A stretch of 64,000 nt of DNA from Streptomyces sp. H27-H1 (GCF_026627445.1 NZ_JAPNLJ010000012.1:150068-214067); one strand, 5' to 3'. Positions 1 through 11,066 are shown, numbered from the stretch's first letter. Notes: generated from the sequence alone by a model not told the origin. Numbers and translations: made by a program.

Positions 1-1019
1 GCGACCACCAGGAGGCGGCGCCGGTCGGCGAAGCGGGCGTCGTAGGCGAGCCGGAAGGCCACCGAGCGGAACTCCTCGGCCAGGCGGGGGTCCTCCTCGC
101 CCGCCGCGAGCAGCGGTCCGCCGTCGGCCTTGCCCCGGGGCAGGGAGCCCAGTACGGGCGCGCGCAGGGCCCGGGCGACGTCGCCCTCGGAGCGCGGCGC
201 CGGGTCGAAGACGAGGCGGACCCAGGCGCCGAGCAGGCCCAGGGCGAGACCGACGGCCGCGCCGAGCGCGAGCGACATGGCCAGTCCGGGGCCGTCGGCC
301 CCGTGCGGCGGGACGGCGGCGCTGGTGACCCGGCCCGGGGTCATGTCCAGGGCCTGGAGCTTGGCGATGTTGCCGTTGAGCGTGTTGATCTTGCTCTGCT
401 GGTCGGTCTTGGAGGCGTACGCCGCGTCCCGCGCCGGACCGGACGGCATGCCGCTGACCTGCTTGGCGAGGTCCTCGAGCTGCTTGGCCACCGGCTCGCG
501 CTGGTCCTGGTAGCCCTTGACCATCTTGTCGCGGGTGACGTCGAGGGCCTCCTGCCGCTTGAGCAGGTAGGCCTCGGTCATCGCGTTGGCGCGCTTGGCG
601 GCCTCGGCGGGGGTGGCGGCGGTGTAGGTGAAGCGCAGCACCATCGTCTGCGGCGGGTTGGTCACCTGCAGGCCGGCGCGCAGGGCGGAGAAATCGGTGG
701 CCGAGACCCCGAGCTTCTTCGCCGCCTCGTTGGCTATGGAGCTGGAGAGCGCGACCTGGCGCTCCGAGCCGATGTTGATCGCCTTGTCGGGGGCGAGGCT
801 CGGGTTGAAGGGGTCGTCGGTGGGCGCGCGCAGCACGATGTCGGCGGTGGCCACGTAGGTGTCCGCCGTGGAGACGCCGAGGTAGACCCCGCCGAGCAGG
901 CCGATGCCCACGCCCGCGCCGATGAGCCGGCGGTAGCGCAGGAGCTGGCGGAACTGGTCCCGGAGCAGGTCCGGTTCGTCCTCGGCCGGAGCCGCTGCCG
1001 GTCGGTTGGTCTCGATCAC
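1..1019 (-). CDS. Wzz/chain-length determinant-type polysaccharide biosynthesis protein (partial at window start)
   Basis: Membrane protein of the Wzz/capsular polysaccharide co-polymerase type, controlling polymer length or export. The frame is open from a GTG at 1017-1019 to the window edge (at least 339 residues). It shows a short cytoplasmic N-terminus, a first membrane segment at about residues 26-46, a long Lys/Gln/Glu-rich probably coiled-coil extracytoplasmic region (about 60-225), and a second membrane segment at about 240-265. After this comes a stretch resembling the start of a bacterial tyrosine-kinase domain (APVLGSLPRG), so the full protein may be a Wzz-BY-kinase fusion; the Walker motifs would lie beyond the edge. 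The start overlaps the stop of the upstream glycosyltransferase by 4 bases (GTGA), indicating translational coupling. Family is clear; polymer and kinase activity are inferred. Confidence 0.8.
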   Translation of the reverse strand, partial: MIETNRPAAAPAEDEPDLLRDQFRQLLRYRRLIGAGVGIGLLGGVYLGVSTADTYVATADIVLRAPTDDPFNPSLAPDKAINIGSERQVALSSSIANEAAKKLGVSATDFSALRAGLQVTNPPQTMVLRFTYTAATPAEAAKRANAMTEAYLLKRQEALDVTRDKMVKGYQDQREPVAKQLEDLAKQVSGMPSGPARDAAYASKTDQQSKINTLNGNIAKLQALDMTPGRVTSAAVPPHGADGPGLAMSLALGAAVGLALGLLGAWVRLVFDPAPRSEGDVARALRAPVLGSLPRGKADGGPLLAAGEEDPRLAEEFRSVAFRLAYDARFADRRRLLVV

Positions 1020-2251
1020 GGCCGGGGACCCCCAAGTGCTTCGTCCATCAGTGCGTCGATGCGGGCCAGGCCCGCCTCACGGCTCAGGTGCGCCGCCACG
1101 TGGCGCGGTCCGGCCGCCCCCAGCGCGTCCGCGCCCGCCGGGTCCTCGGCCAGGGCTCGTACGGCCTTCAGCAGGGCCTCCGGGTTCTCCGGCGGTACGA
1201 GGACCCCGGCGCCCGAGCGCTCCACTTCCTGGGCGGTGCCGCCGAGTGCCGCGACGGAGGCGACGACGGGACGGCCGGCCTGGAAGTACGAGGTCAGCTT
1301 GGACGGCACGCTCATGTCCATCACGGCGGCGTGCTGCGTGACCGCGAGCACGTCCGCCGCGGCGAGAATATCCGGGAACTCGCCGTCCGCGGCAGGGGGG
1401 ATGATGTCGAGATTGGGAACATCGGCCGCCAGGTCGGCGAGCGCGGAGCGCTGGCTGCCGTCACCCATCAGGACGAAACGGACGCTCGGGTCCAGCCGGG
1501 CGGCGCCGACGAGGACCTCCAGCCCCTGCTTGAGGCCCATGTTCCCGGAATGCAGGACGACGGTCTGGCCGGGAGCCCAGCCGAGGTGGCTGCGGGTCCG
1601 TGCGCGCGGCTTGGTGGGCAACGCCACATGCGACCAGTTGGGCACGAGGCGGATCCGCTTCGGGTCCACGCCCATGCCGACGACCCGGTCGACGAAGGTC
1701 TCGTGGATCACGCCGACGAGGGTGGCCCGCTTGAGGGCGTGGGCCTCGGCGCGCGCGGCGAACGCGGCCGCCTTGTCCCCGCCGCTGATCCCGCTCTGCG
1801 CGGCGGCGGCGCCCATCAGGTCCTGGACCACCGGGACGTACGGGACCTTCCAGCGGGCCGCGAGACGGGCCGCGAGCAGGCCGCCGGCCAGGCTCGGCAT
1901 CTGGGCGAGGACCGCGTCCGCCTTCGGCATCCGGGGCGGGGCCACGGAGCCGTGCAGCAGAATCGATCCTTCGAACAGGGCCCGACGGACGGCGGTCTGG
2001 CGCGGAGGCACGGTGTGCGCGCGCCGGTGCACGGTGACTCCCGCGCGCTGTTCCGTGCGCCGTAGCGCCCCCCTGTACTCCGGCTCGACGGACCAGGCCG
2101 GGTAGTGGGGCATGCCCGCCAGCACATGGGTCTCGTGGCCGAGATCCGCCCAGTGCTCCGCGATCTGGGTGGCGTACGGGCCGATGCCCGTGTGCTCGGG
2201 GGCGTAATTCGTAGAAACCAGCAGCAGGCGCCGCCGACCGGATTTCGACAC
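1016..2251 (-). CDS. Glycosyltransferase family 4, WcaI-like
   Basis: Predicted GT-B fold glycosyltransferase (411 aa) adding a sugar to an exopolysaccharide or glycolipid precursor at the cytoplasmic membrane face. The N-terminal half begins LLLVSTNYAPEHTGIGPYA, typical of WcaI-like GT4 enzymes. The C-terminal half has the nucleotide-sugar region VPSKLTSYFQAGRPVVAS and a late PPENPEALLKAVRALAED segment. I chose GTG 2251 (VSKSGRRR) because GGAGG sits 5 bases upstream; the frame is open to an ATG at 2284 but without a good ribosome site. It is coupled by a 4-base overlap to the downstream Wzz gene, so both serve one polysaccharide pathway. Donor and acceptor sugars cannot be read from sequence. 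Confidence 0.85.
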   Translation of the reverse strand: MSKSGRRRLLLVSTNYAPEHTGIGPYATQIAEHWADLGHETHVLAGMPHYPAWSVEPEYRGALRRTEQRAGVTVHRRAHTVPPRQTAVRRALFEGSILLHGSVAPPRMPKADAVLAQMPSLAGGLLAARLAARWKVPYVPVVQDLMGAAAAQSGISGGDKAAAFAARAEAHALKRATLVGVIHETFVDRVVGMGVDPKRIRLVPNWSHVALPTKPRARTRSHLGWAPGQTVVLHSGNMGLKQGLEVLVGAARLDPSVRFVLMGDGSQRSALADLAADVPNLDIIPPAADGEFPDILAAADVLAVTQHAAVMDMSVPSKLTSYFQAGRPVVASVAALGGTAQEVERSGAGVLVPPENPEALLKAVRALAEDPAGADALGAAGPRHVAAHLSREAGLARIDALMDEALGGPRP

Positions 2252-2378
2252 TGGACCTCCCCCTCTCACCAGGATGATGCGCACGTCACCCTATTCGTTC
2301 ACCGGCATCAGGAGGAACGTGCACGCTATTGTCTGCTAATCCGCTACACCGGGGTGTGCGGCTTCAGGGGGATAACAC

Positions 2379-2867
2379 GTGACGGAGCTGGACATGTCCC
2401 AAATAGGTACGCCCGAGCGCAGACCGTACCGAATCGGCTACGCACCAGGCGCCTACGATCTATTCCATATCGGACATCTCAACATCCTTCGCCATGCCCG
2501 GAGTCAGTGCGACTACCTGGTGGCCGGGGTCGTCTCCGACGAAATGGCGGAAATCGCCAAGGGGCGGCGTCCCATGATCCCGCTCGTCGAGCGACTGGAG
2601 ATCGTCCGCAGCGTCCAGTACGTGGATGCCGCTTTTGTCGAGACCGTCCCGGACAAATTGGAAACATGGCGGCAAGTCCGGTTTGACGTTATTTTCAAGG
2701 GCGACGACTGGCGCGGAACCCCCAAGGGGGAACGGCTGGAGAAGGACTTCGCCGCGCACGGGGTCGACGTCGTCTACTTCCCGTACACGGTCCATACCTC
2801 CAGCACCCAGCTGCGCCGGGCACTGGACGCGCTGTCCCAGCCGCTCGCCGCGGAACAGCGGGGCTGA
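2379..2867 (+). CDS. Cytidylyltransferase family protein (TagD / adenylyltransferase-like)
   Basis: Nucleotidyltransferase (162 aa) of the glycerol-3-phosphate or phosphoethanolamine cytidylyltransferase superfamily, expected to make a CDP-activated alcohol or sugar from CTP. The Rossmann-type signature APGAYDLFHIGHLNILRHA contains the HxGH motif; VERLEIVRSVQYVDAAF and FKGDDWRGTPKGER follow the TagD pattern. The usual RTxGISTT loop is replaced by TVHTSSTQLRRAL. GTG 2379 follows AGGGGG; an internal ATG at 2394 with GGAG upstream is an alternative start. It is divergent from the glycosyltransferase and convergent with a CDP-alcohol phosphatidyltransferase, a plausible user of the CDP-activated product. 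Substrate unknown. Confidence 0.8.
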   Translation: MTELDMSQIGTPERRPYRIGYAPGAYDLFHIGHLNILRHARSQCDYLVAGVVSDEMAEIAKGRRPMIPLVERLEIVRSVQYVDAAFVETVPDKLETWRQVRFDVIFKGDDWRGTPKGERLEKDFAAHGVDVVYFPYTVHTSSTQLRRALDALSQPLAAEQRG

Positions 2868-2891
2868 GCCGCCCGGGAGCGGCGGCGCCGG

Positions 2892-3635
2892 TCACCTCGG
2901 TACGGCGCTGAGCTCCCGGAACCACTTCGCCAGGAACGCCAGCAGGAACAGCGCCGCGACGGCCCCCAGGCCGGCGTACGCCCAGCGGAACAGCCCGCTG
3001 CCGCCGAGGAACACGAACACCAGGCAGAACACCCCGTAGTCCACGGGCAGCAGTGCCACCGCGCGCAGGGCCGACGGCGCGTCGGCCGCGCTCCCCGCAG
3101 CCGCCTTCGGCTTGAGCTTCTCCGTCAGCAGCCCCCCGAAGAAGGTCACGACCGCGGCGAACTGGAAGCCCAGCGGCACCAGCAGCCAGCCGGCCCCGAC
3201 CGCTCCGTCCGCCCCGCCGCCGATCCCGTACTCCTCGGGAAAGCGGTAGAAGGCGATCAGTACGCACGTGTGCAGCGAGGTGAGCTTCGCGCAGTCGACG
3301 ACGTGGTCCAGCCACTCGCCCGCCGCGCTGCCGCCCCCGCGCAGCCGGGCCAGCTGGCCGTCGGCGGAATCGAAGGCGAAGCCCACGGCGAGCAGGGCCC
3401 ACACCGCGATCCCCAGCCCCCACGAGGGCGAGACCAGCGCGACGGCGGCAGCTCCCGCGAAACTCAGGGCGGCGCTGATCAGCGTCACCTGGTTCGGGTT
3501 GAGCCCGAGCGCGTACGACCCGGCGGCCAGGTACCGCCCGACGGGCCGGTTGACGTACCGGGAGTAGAGCGACACCCCCTTCGCCGACTTCTGCGCCCCG
3601 CGCAGCTCCCGCAGCGCGGTCCCGACACTCGCCAT
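2892..3635 (-). CDS. CDP-alcohol phosphatidyltransferase family protein
   Basis: Integral membrane enzyme (247 aa) transferring a phospho-alcohol from a CDP-activated donor to an acceptor alcohol. The complete family motif D-x2-DG-x2-AR-x8-G-x3-D-x3-D is present (DSADGQLAR followed by G...D...D, about residues 88-113), so it should be catalytically competent. About six hydrophobic segments follow the usual topology. I place the start at ATG 3635 (MASVGTALRELRG), preceded by AGGGG; the frame is open further upstream through a low-quality histidine-rich stretch. It lies tail-to-tail with the cytidylyltransferase, suggesting paired CDP-alcohol production and use. Whether it makes a phospholipid or a polymer linkage cannot be told. 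Confidence 0.85.
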   Translation of the reverse strand: MASVGTALRELRGAQKSAKGVSLYSRYVNRPVGRYLAAGSYALGLNPNQVTLISAALSFAGAAAVALVSPSWGLGIAVWALLAVGFAFDSADGQLARLRGGGSAAGEWLDHVVDCAKLTSLHTCVLIAFYRFPEEYGIGGGADGAVGAGWLLVPLGFQFAAVVTFFGGLLTEKLKPKAAAGSAADAPSALRAVALLPVDYGVFCLVFVFLGGSGLFRWAYAGLGAVAALFLLAFLAKWFRELSAVPR

Positions 3636-3750
3636 CGACCCAACCCCTAGAACATCCGTATGTGCGTGTGTGTGTACGAAGGCCACATCATCGCAGGGCG
3701 TCCGAGGGCTCCCGCCCGGGGTCCGCCTGGCCCCGGGGCCACCCCGTCCC

Positions 3751-3937
3751 TAGTGCTGTGACCGGAAAGGTTCACCGCGTCGCGGCGCCCGGCACGGCAC
3801 CTCTCCCCCAGCTACCGCGGGGAGGTGCCCCCGGCGTTGTCGGACCACGCCGGTACGTCCAGTACGGGTCGTGGTCCTCCGCCTTGCGATGCACCGCACC
3901 GGACACCGCGACCCGGCAAACCTTTCCGGCCACAGCA

Positions 3938-3940
<3 letters not shown>
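3751..3940. repeat. 190-bp terminal-inverted-repeat element (MITE-like)
   Basis: The ends are TAGTGCTGTGACCGGAAAGG (3751-3770) and the near-perfect reverse complement CCTTTCCGGCCACAGCACTA (3921-3940). The match is 21 of 22 bases over the outer part, and a weaker match (mostly C/T and A/G differences) continues inward to about 50 bases on each arm. No coding frame of its own is evident, and both ends carry a CTAG-like junction. This is the structure of a miniature inverted-repeat transposable element or a large mobile hairpin. It lies between the CDP-alcohol phosphatidyltransferase promoter side and the 3' end of glgX, whose TAG stop is formed by the element's last three bases. Confidence 0.7.
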
Positions 3941-6358
<2,418 letters not shown>

Positions 6359-6529
6359 TGCCCGCCTCCACGGCTCTCGGTACCTGCGGGGGTGGGGGAA
6401 GTGCGGCACCGGCGTCCCGGCCGGTGCCCGCCCCCGTCTGGTCCTTCCCACTGTTCTGCCCGGACTGTCCTGCCTGGAACGTGGGCCGCGCCCACGTTTC
6501 CCCCGGAGGGGCCCGGTCGTTGGAGGAAC

Positions 6530-7759
6530 GTGACTTTTCTGACGAGGCGGGCAGGGGCGGGCTTGGCCGCCGTGGCGGTATGGGTGGGCCTCCTGGGCGG
6601 CCTGGCCGGATGCACCGAGGACGGCGGCTCCCCGATCGAGATCCAGCTGCCCGGCAAACCCCGGTCACCGGACGAGGCGATCAGGATCACCCCCGACGAC
6701 AACGCCAAGGGGGTACCGGCCGAGGGCCCGCTGACGGTCACCGTGCCCGAGGGAAGACTGGAGCGGGTCGTCGTCACCAAGGTGGAGGACGCCCAGGAGG
6801 AGAAGGTGCCCGGCGCCATCGCCGTCGACGGGCTCAGCTGGAGCCCCGACCCGGCGGCGGGACGGCTCGCGCTCGCGGCCAAGTACACCGTGGACGCGGT
6901 CGCGCTCGATGGACACGACCGCCGCCAGGCCCGGCACACCACCTTCACCACCTACGTTCCCGAGGAGCGGTTCATCGGCTACTTCAAGCCCGAGAACCGC
7001 TCGACCGTCGGCACCGGCATGATCATTTCCTTCGGGTTCAGCCGGTCCATCGAACGCCGCGCCGACGTGGAGCGGGCCATCACGATCACCTCCGATCCGG
7101 CCGTGGAGGTGGTGGGCCACTGGTTCGGCGACGAGCGCCTCGACTTCCGGCCCAAGACGTACTGGAAGCCCGGCACCGAGGTCACGGTCAAGATGAGGCT
7201 GCGGGACGTCGAGGGCGCCGCCGGCTCGTACGGCATCCAGGACAAGACCCTGCGCTTCACCGTCGGCCGCTCCCAGATCTCCACCGTGGACGCGGCCGCG
7301 CACACCATGGAGGTCCGGCGCGACGGCGAGCTGCTGTCCACCGTGCCGATCACCGCCGGGGCGCCCAAGAACACCACCTACAACGGCAAGATGGTGGTGA
7401 TGGAGCTCTTCGACGTCACCCGGATGAACGGGCAGACGGTGGGCTTCGGCGGCGAGTACGACATCCCCGACGTCCCGCACGCCATGCGCCTCACCCGATC
7501 CGGGACCTTCCTGCACGGCAACTACTGGGCCAGCCCCGACACCTTCGGCTCCACCAACGCCAGCCACGGCTGCATCGGGCTGCGCGACAACAAGGGCGGC
7601 GGCTCGGACACCCCGGCCGGCTGGTTCTTCGACCGGTCGCTGGTCGGCGACGTGGTGGAGGTCGTGAACTCGCAGGACAAGACGGTCGCTCCGGACAACG
7701 GACTGGGCGGCTGGAACATGTCCTGGCCGGCCTGGGTCGCGGGCTCCGCGCTCGGCTGA
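6530..7759 (+). CDS. L,D-transpeptidase lipoprotein (Ig-like + YkuD domains), copy 1
   Basis: Secreted L,D-transpeptidase (409 aa) forming 3-3 peptidoglycan crosslinks or attaching proteins to peptidoglycan. The signal peptide ends in lipobox LAGC (about residue 26), so it is a predicted lipoprotein. Two bacterial Ig-like domains occupy about 45-240, as in LdtMt2-type enzymes, followed by a YkuD catalytic domain with HGNYWASPDTFG and SHGCIGLRD; the catalytic Cys is about residue 348. The start GTG 6530 follows GGAGG closely (3-base gap). It is a close paralogue of the gene at 11140 and belongs to a block with two more L,D-transpeptidases around an SpaA-domain protein. Family and catalytic motif are certain; the acceptor is not. 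Confidence 0.92.
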   Translation: MTFLTRRAGAGLAAVAVWVGLLGGLAGCTEDGGSPIEIQLPGKPRSPDEAIRITPDDNAKGVPAEGPLTVTVPEGRLERVVVTKVEDAQEEKVPGAIAVDGLSWSPDPAAGRLALAAKYTVDAVALDGHDRRQARHTTFTTYVPEERFIGYFKPENRSTVGTGMIISFGFSRSIERRADVERAITITSDPAVEVVGHWFGDERLDFRPKTYWKPGTEVTVKMRLRDVEGAAGSYGIQDKTLRFTVGRSQISTVDAAAHTMEVRRDGELLSTVPITAGAPKNTTYNGKMVVMELFDVTRMNGQTVGFGGEYDIPDVPHAMRLTRSGTFLHGNYWASPDTFGSTNASHGCIGLRDNKGGGSDTPAGWFFDRSLVGDVVEVVNSQDKTVAPDNGLGGWNMSWPAWVAGSALG

Positions 7760-7920
7760 CCCCTTGTCACCTGCCATTTCCCCTGCCGGACACCGCACTC
7801 GGGTGATTGTCGTACCGGAATGCCGTAGCGGGGGAGTGTCGGTCCGCCCGGCTCGCCGGAGCCCGCCGCCAGCCTGTACGGGCCCGCCCGCACGCGGCGG
7901 CAGGCAACGGACGGAGCCTC

Positions 7921-10119
7921 ATGCCAGCAAGGAAATGGACCCTCGGCCCCTTGGGACTCGCCCTCGGGGCCGTACTGGCCGCAGGGGCCCCCGCGGCCCT
8001 GGCGGCGCCGGCCGCTCCGGGCCCCGGCGGCCGGCAGCCGGCGCCGGCCCCGGCGGCCGCGGCCCTGCGGGCCCCGCTGCCCGGCGGGCTCGGGCCCTGC
8101 CTCGGGTCCCTGTGCCCCGACCCGTTCCCGCCGGTCGAGGTCGACACCGAGCCCAACGGCTACGACGAGGCCGTCAACATCTTCGTCGGCGACGACTTCC
8201 TGGTCCGCGAGCGCGCCGCCGAGGCCGAGGGCAAGGTCGTCGTCCTCGGCAGCTTCGACCAGAACAAGAACCTGGCCGAGGCCGGCGGCGGGTACAACAT
8301 CGGGATCGTCGGGGCGGGTTCGCTCGTGCGGCCCCCGGCCGGCTCGGACTTTCTGACCACCGGCCGCAACGTCACCATCGCCACCGACCAGCGGCTGATC
8401 TCGGACGGAGGCGTCGTCCGCCACGCGGGCACAGCCCCCGGCCCCGGCACCGTCACCGGCCCCCTCGTGGCCGACCCGGCCGCGATCGCCCCGTACGCAG
8501 GTCTGCGCGACCAGCTCACCGCGGCCAGCCGCTGCTACGCCCGGGTCGACGGCGGGCCGCGCCCGGCCACGGGCACCGCCGTCAACGAGAACGGCACCAC
8601 CGTCTTCACCGGGGACAACACCTCCGATCTCCAGGTCTTCAACGTGGACTTCGACATGGTGAGCGCGACCGGCGGCGCCATCGGCATCCGCTTCGACCGG
8701 ATTCCGGCCGACGCCACCGTCCTCGTCAACGTCCTGGGCGGCGGCCGCACGATCAGCACCTACGGCGGCACCATCAACGACACCGGGCCGTCCGCCGACC
8801 CGTGGAACGGCTACCGCACCCGGCTGCTGTGGAACTTCCCCGACGCCACGGAGGTCCAGTTGACCGGCAGCGGGCAGTTCCAGGGCAGCGTGCTCGTCGG
8901 CGAGCAGACCTCGCGCACCGTGGTCACCCTGCCGGGAACCAACGGCCGCTTCTTCACCACCGGCGAGCTCGTCCACACCAGCACGGGTGGCGGCGGCCAG
9001 GAGTTCCACGCGTACCCCTTCGACGGCGACCTGCCCGACTGCGGGGAGCAGGGTCCGACCGTGGGCCAGGTCAGCGTCCTCAAGCAGGACGACGCGGACA
9101 GGCCGCTGGCCGGAGCCACTTACGAGCTGTGGCACGAGACCAACGGCAACGACGGAGCCCAGTTCACGGGACCGGACGCCGACACCAAGGCCGGCGAGGA
9201 CTGCGTCACCCCGGCGAGCGGCATCTGCTCCCGCACCGTTCCCCTCGGTACGTACTACTGGCGGGAGACCAAGGCGCCGGCCGGCTACGAGCTGGCCGGG
9301 AACCCGGTCGCCGAGCTGACGCTGACCGCGGCCAACGCCTCCGCCGGCGTGAGCACCCGCATGACCAACGAGATGACCCCGAACGTGGCCGTCGCCCAGG
9401 TGGTGCTGTGGAAGTCCGACAAGGACACCGGGGCCCCCCTGCCCGGCGCCCGCTTCGAACTGTGGCACGAGACCAACGACGTCGCGGGCCTGCAGCGGAC
9501 CGGAGCGGACCCGGACGAGAAGCTCCCCGACTCCTGCACGACCGACGCGCGGGGCAGCTGCACGGTCCGGCTGCCGGTCGGTGAGCGGTACTACTGGCTG
9601 GAGACGCAGGCCCCGGCCGGCTACGCGCTGCTGGCCGACCCGGTCATCCCGTTCGACCTCGACGAGGGCGACGTGGAGACCGGCATCATCGTCAACGTCC
9701 CGAACGAGAAGCCGGCGGAGCCCGAGTACGACGGGACGATCAAGGTCCTGAAGAAGGACGCGAAGACGAAGAATCCGCTGCGCGGCGCGGTCTTCGAGGT
9801 GTGGAAGGAGACCAACAGCACCCGGGGCCTCCAGACGCGCGGCATCAACCCCGACCGCAAGGTGACGGCGGGCTGCGCGACGGACCGGGCCGGGGTGTGC
9901 TCGTTCCCTGACCTGGACGAGGGCTGGTACTACGTGGTCGAAACGGCCGTCCCGGAGGGTTACGTCCTGCCGCCGAACCGGGTCACGGGCCCGCTCCACC
10001 TGGACGGGAGCACCCCGGGCCACCGAGTGGTGATCACTCTGGAGAACAAGCGGGACGACCACGGCAAGGGCGGCAAGGGCGGCAAGGGCAAGGGTCCGAA
10101 GCCGCGTCCGACCGCTTAA
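7921..10119 (+). CDS. Secreted choice-of-anchor A protein with three SpaA-like (pilin) domains
   Basis: Large secreted surface protein (732 aa). After a signal peptide (about 1-30) and a Pro/Ala-rich linker comes a choice-of-anchor-A-type domain (about 75-375, beginning EPNGYDEAVNIFVGDDF). Three SpaA/collagen-binding B-type Ig domains follow at about 381-485, 488-600 and 604-710. Each has an N-terminal Lys strand (VLKQDD, LWKSDKD, VLKKDAK) and an E-box (ETKAPAGY, ETQAPAGY, ETAVPEGY), the signature of intramolecular isopeptide-bond formation. There is no LPXTG motif or C-terminal membrane helix; the protein ends in a Lys/Gly/Pro tail (GKGGKGGKGKGPKPRPTA). ATG 7921 has GGAG upstream and starts the signal peptide. 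Probably an adhesin or wall-associated fibre; anchoring is unknown. Confidence 0.88.
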   Translation: MPARKWTLGPLGLALGAVLAAGAPAALAAPAAPGPGGRQPAPAPAAAALRAPLPGGLGPCLGSLCPDPFPPVEVDTEPNGYDEAVNIFVGDDFLVRERAAEAEGKVVVLGSFDQNKNLAEAGGGYNIGIVGAGSLVRPPAGSDFLTTGRNVTIATDQRLISDGGVVRHAGTAPGPGTVTGPLVADPAAIAPYAGLRDQLTAASRCYARVDGGPRPATGTAVNENGTTVFTGDNTSDLQVFNVDFDMVSATGGAIGIRFDRIPADATVLVNVLGGGRTISTYGGTINDTGPSADPWNGYRTRLLWNFPDATEVQLTGSGQFQGSVLVGEQTSRTVVTLPGTNGRFFTTGELVHTSTGGGGQEFHAYPFDGDLPDCGEQGPTVGQVSVLKQDDADRPLAGATYELWHETNGNDGAQFTGPDADTKAGEDCVTPASGICSRTVPLGTYYWRETKAPAGYELAGNPVAELTLTAANASAGVSTRMTNEMTPNVAVAQVVLWKSDKDTGAPLPGARFELWHETNDVAGLQRTGADPDEKLPDSCTTDARGSCTVRLPVGERYYWLETQAPAGYALLADPVIPFDLDEGDVETGIIVNVPNEKPAEPEYDGTIKVLKKDAKTKNPLRGAVFEVWKETNSTRGLQTRGINPDRKVTAGCATDRAGVCSFPDLDEGWYYVVETAVPEGYVLPPNRVTGPLHLDGSTPGHRVVITLENKRDDHGKGGKGGKGKGPKPRPTA

Positions 10120-10125
10120 CCCGTA

Positions 10126-10190
10126 GGGCAGGCCGCCCGGGCAGGCCGCCCGGGCAGGCCGCCCGGGCAGGCCGCCCGGGTAGGCCGCGC
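10126..10190. repeat. 13-bp tandem repeat, five copies
   Basis: Unit GGGCAGGCCGCCC at 10126, 10139, 10152 and 10165, then a diverged copy (GGGTAGGCCGCGC) at 10178. It begins just after the stop codon of the SpaA-domain gene. Each unit contains the near-palindrome GGCCGCC, so the array could fold in RNA and may stand in for a terminator. Confidence 0.85.
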
Positions 10191-10292
10191 GGGTGGGCCG
10201 GTGACCCTGCCGGCGCACCCGGCGCGCCGGGGCCGCGCGGGTCCTGTTGGCTCGGACCCGGCGGCCCGGCCGGCGGGTCCGAGGAGGCCCGT

Positions 10293-11012
10293 ATGACCAC
10301 AGGTGGCGCGGCAGGCGCGATAGGCAGGGCGGCCGTCACGGCCGCGATCCTCGCGGCGGCCGCTCTCTGCCCGCCGACGGCGAAGGCCGTGGCCGAGGGT
10401 GCGGCCTCCTCCGCGCAGGCGTGCACCGCGGGGACCGGGCCCTACCAGCGCGAGCTGGAGACCCATCTGCGGCGGAAGGCCGACGGGATGCAGGACGCCG
10501 GGGACTGCGAGGCGATCCGCGGCTTCCAGCAGGGCAACGGGATCCGGCCCGCCGACGGCTACGCCGGGCTGGTCACCTTCCGGAACGCGGTCGCGGTCGC
10601 CGCCCGAAGCGACCCCAACGCCGCGGGCGACTGCCCGGTCCGACCGCACCGGGTGACCTGCGTGGACATGGAGCGCCAGCTCCTGTGGGTGCAGCGCGGC
10701 CGCACGGTGGTCTTCGAGCCCGTGCCCGTCCGTACCGGACGCGACGACCAGGAGACCCGTCCCGGCTGGCACGAGGTCTACTGGCGCAGCGAGGACCACA
10801 AGTCCACGCTCTACGACGACGCCCCCATGCCCTACTCCCAGTTCTTCGACGAGGGCCAGGCCCTCCACGGCCGCCCCGGCGACCTGTACGCGCACGGCGG
10901 CTCGGCCGGCTGCGTCAACCTCTCCGTCCCGGACGCACGCAGGCTCTGGGACCTGCTCACCGAGGGCGACGCCGTCTACGTCTGGGGCACCAAGCCCGGC
11001 ACGGAGGACTGA
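10293..11012 (+). CDS. L,D-transpeptidase with signal peptide, copy 2 (short type)
   Basis: Secreted L,D-transpeptidase (239 aa) of a different subtype from its neighbours. It has a Sec signal peptide (about 1-32), a small Cys-containing region resembling a degenerate peptidoglycan-binding domain (HLRRKADGMQDAGDCEAIRGF), then a YkuD domain with the active-site block LHGRPGDLYAHGGSAGCVNLS, catalytic Cys about residue 207. There is no lipobox and no Ig-like domains. The start ATG 10293 follows GAGGAGG by about 5 bases. It sits between the SpaA-domain gene and the third L,D-transpeptidase, all on the same strand, although intergenic gaps above 100 bp suggest separate promoters. Activity is well supported; acceptor unknown. 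Confidence 0.9.
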   Translation: MTTGGAAGAIGRAAVTAAILAAAALCPPTAKAVAEGAASSAQACTAGTGPYQRELETHLRRKADGMQDAGDCEAIRGFQQGNGIRPADGYAGLVTFRNAVAVAARSDPNAAGDCPVRPHRVTCVDMERQLLWVQRGRTVVFEPVPVRTGRDDQETRPGWHEVYWRSEDHKSTLYDDAPMPYSQFFDEGQALHGRPGDLYAHGGSAGCVNLSVPDARRLWDLLTEGDAVYVWGTKPGTED

Positions 11013-11040
11013 CTCCCGGCGCGTCGGCCACTCTTGGGAC

Positions 11041-11066
11041 GGAACGGTGACACGACCGTACTGTCT
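11041..11066 (+). promoter_or_regulatory. Candidate SigE-type (ECF) promoter
   Basis: GGAAC at 11041-11045 is followed after 17 bases by GTCT at 11063-11066. This matches the GGAAC/GTCT pattern known for Streptomyces cell-envelope-stress sigma factor SigE. It lies about 75 bases before an L,D-transpeptidase gene, a functional class commonly under SigE control. The match is by eye only. Confidence 0.45.

Noticed and set aside
6476..6500. AACGTGGGC-CGC-GCCCACGTT palindrome between glgX and the transpeptidase, considered as an operator or SigE promoter
   Set aside because: The GGAAC nearby lacks a GTCT-type -10 at the correct spacing. The 9-bp palindrome is real (6478-6498), but I could not tell terminator from operator, so it is not listed as a feature.
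7522..10218. Long open frame on the minus strand across the SpaA-domain gene
   Set aside because: Its translation is Arg/Gly/Val/Asp-rich with no domain, while the plus strand shows a signal peptide and three conserved SpaA domains. Long antisense frames are normal in high-GC DNA.
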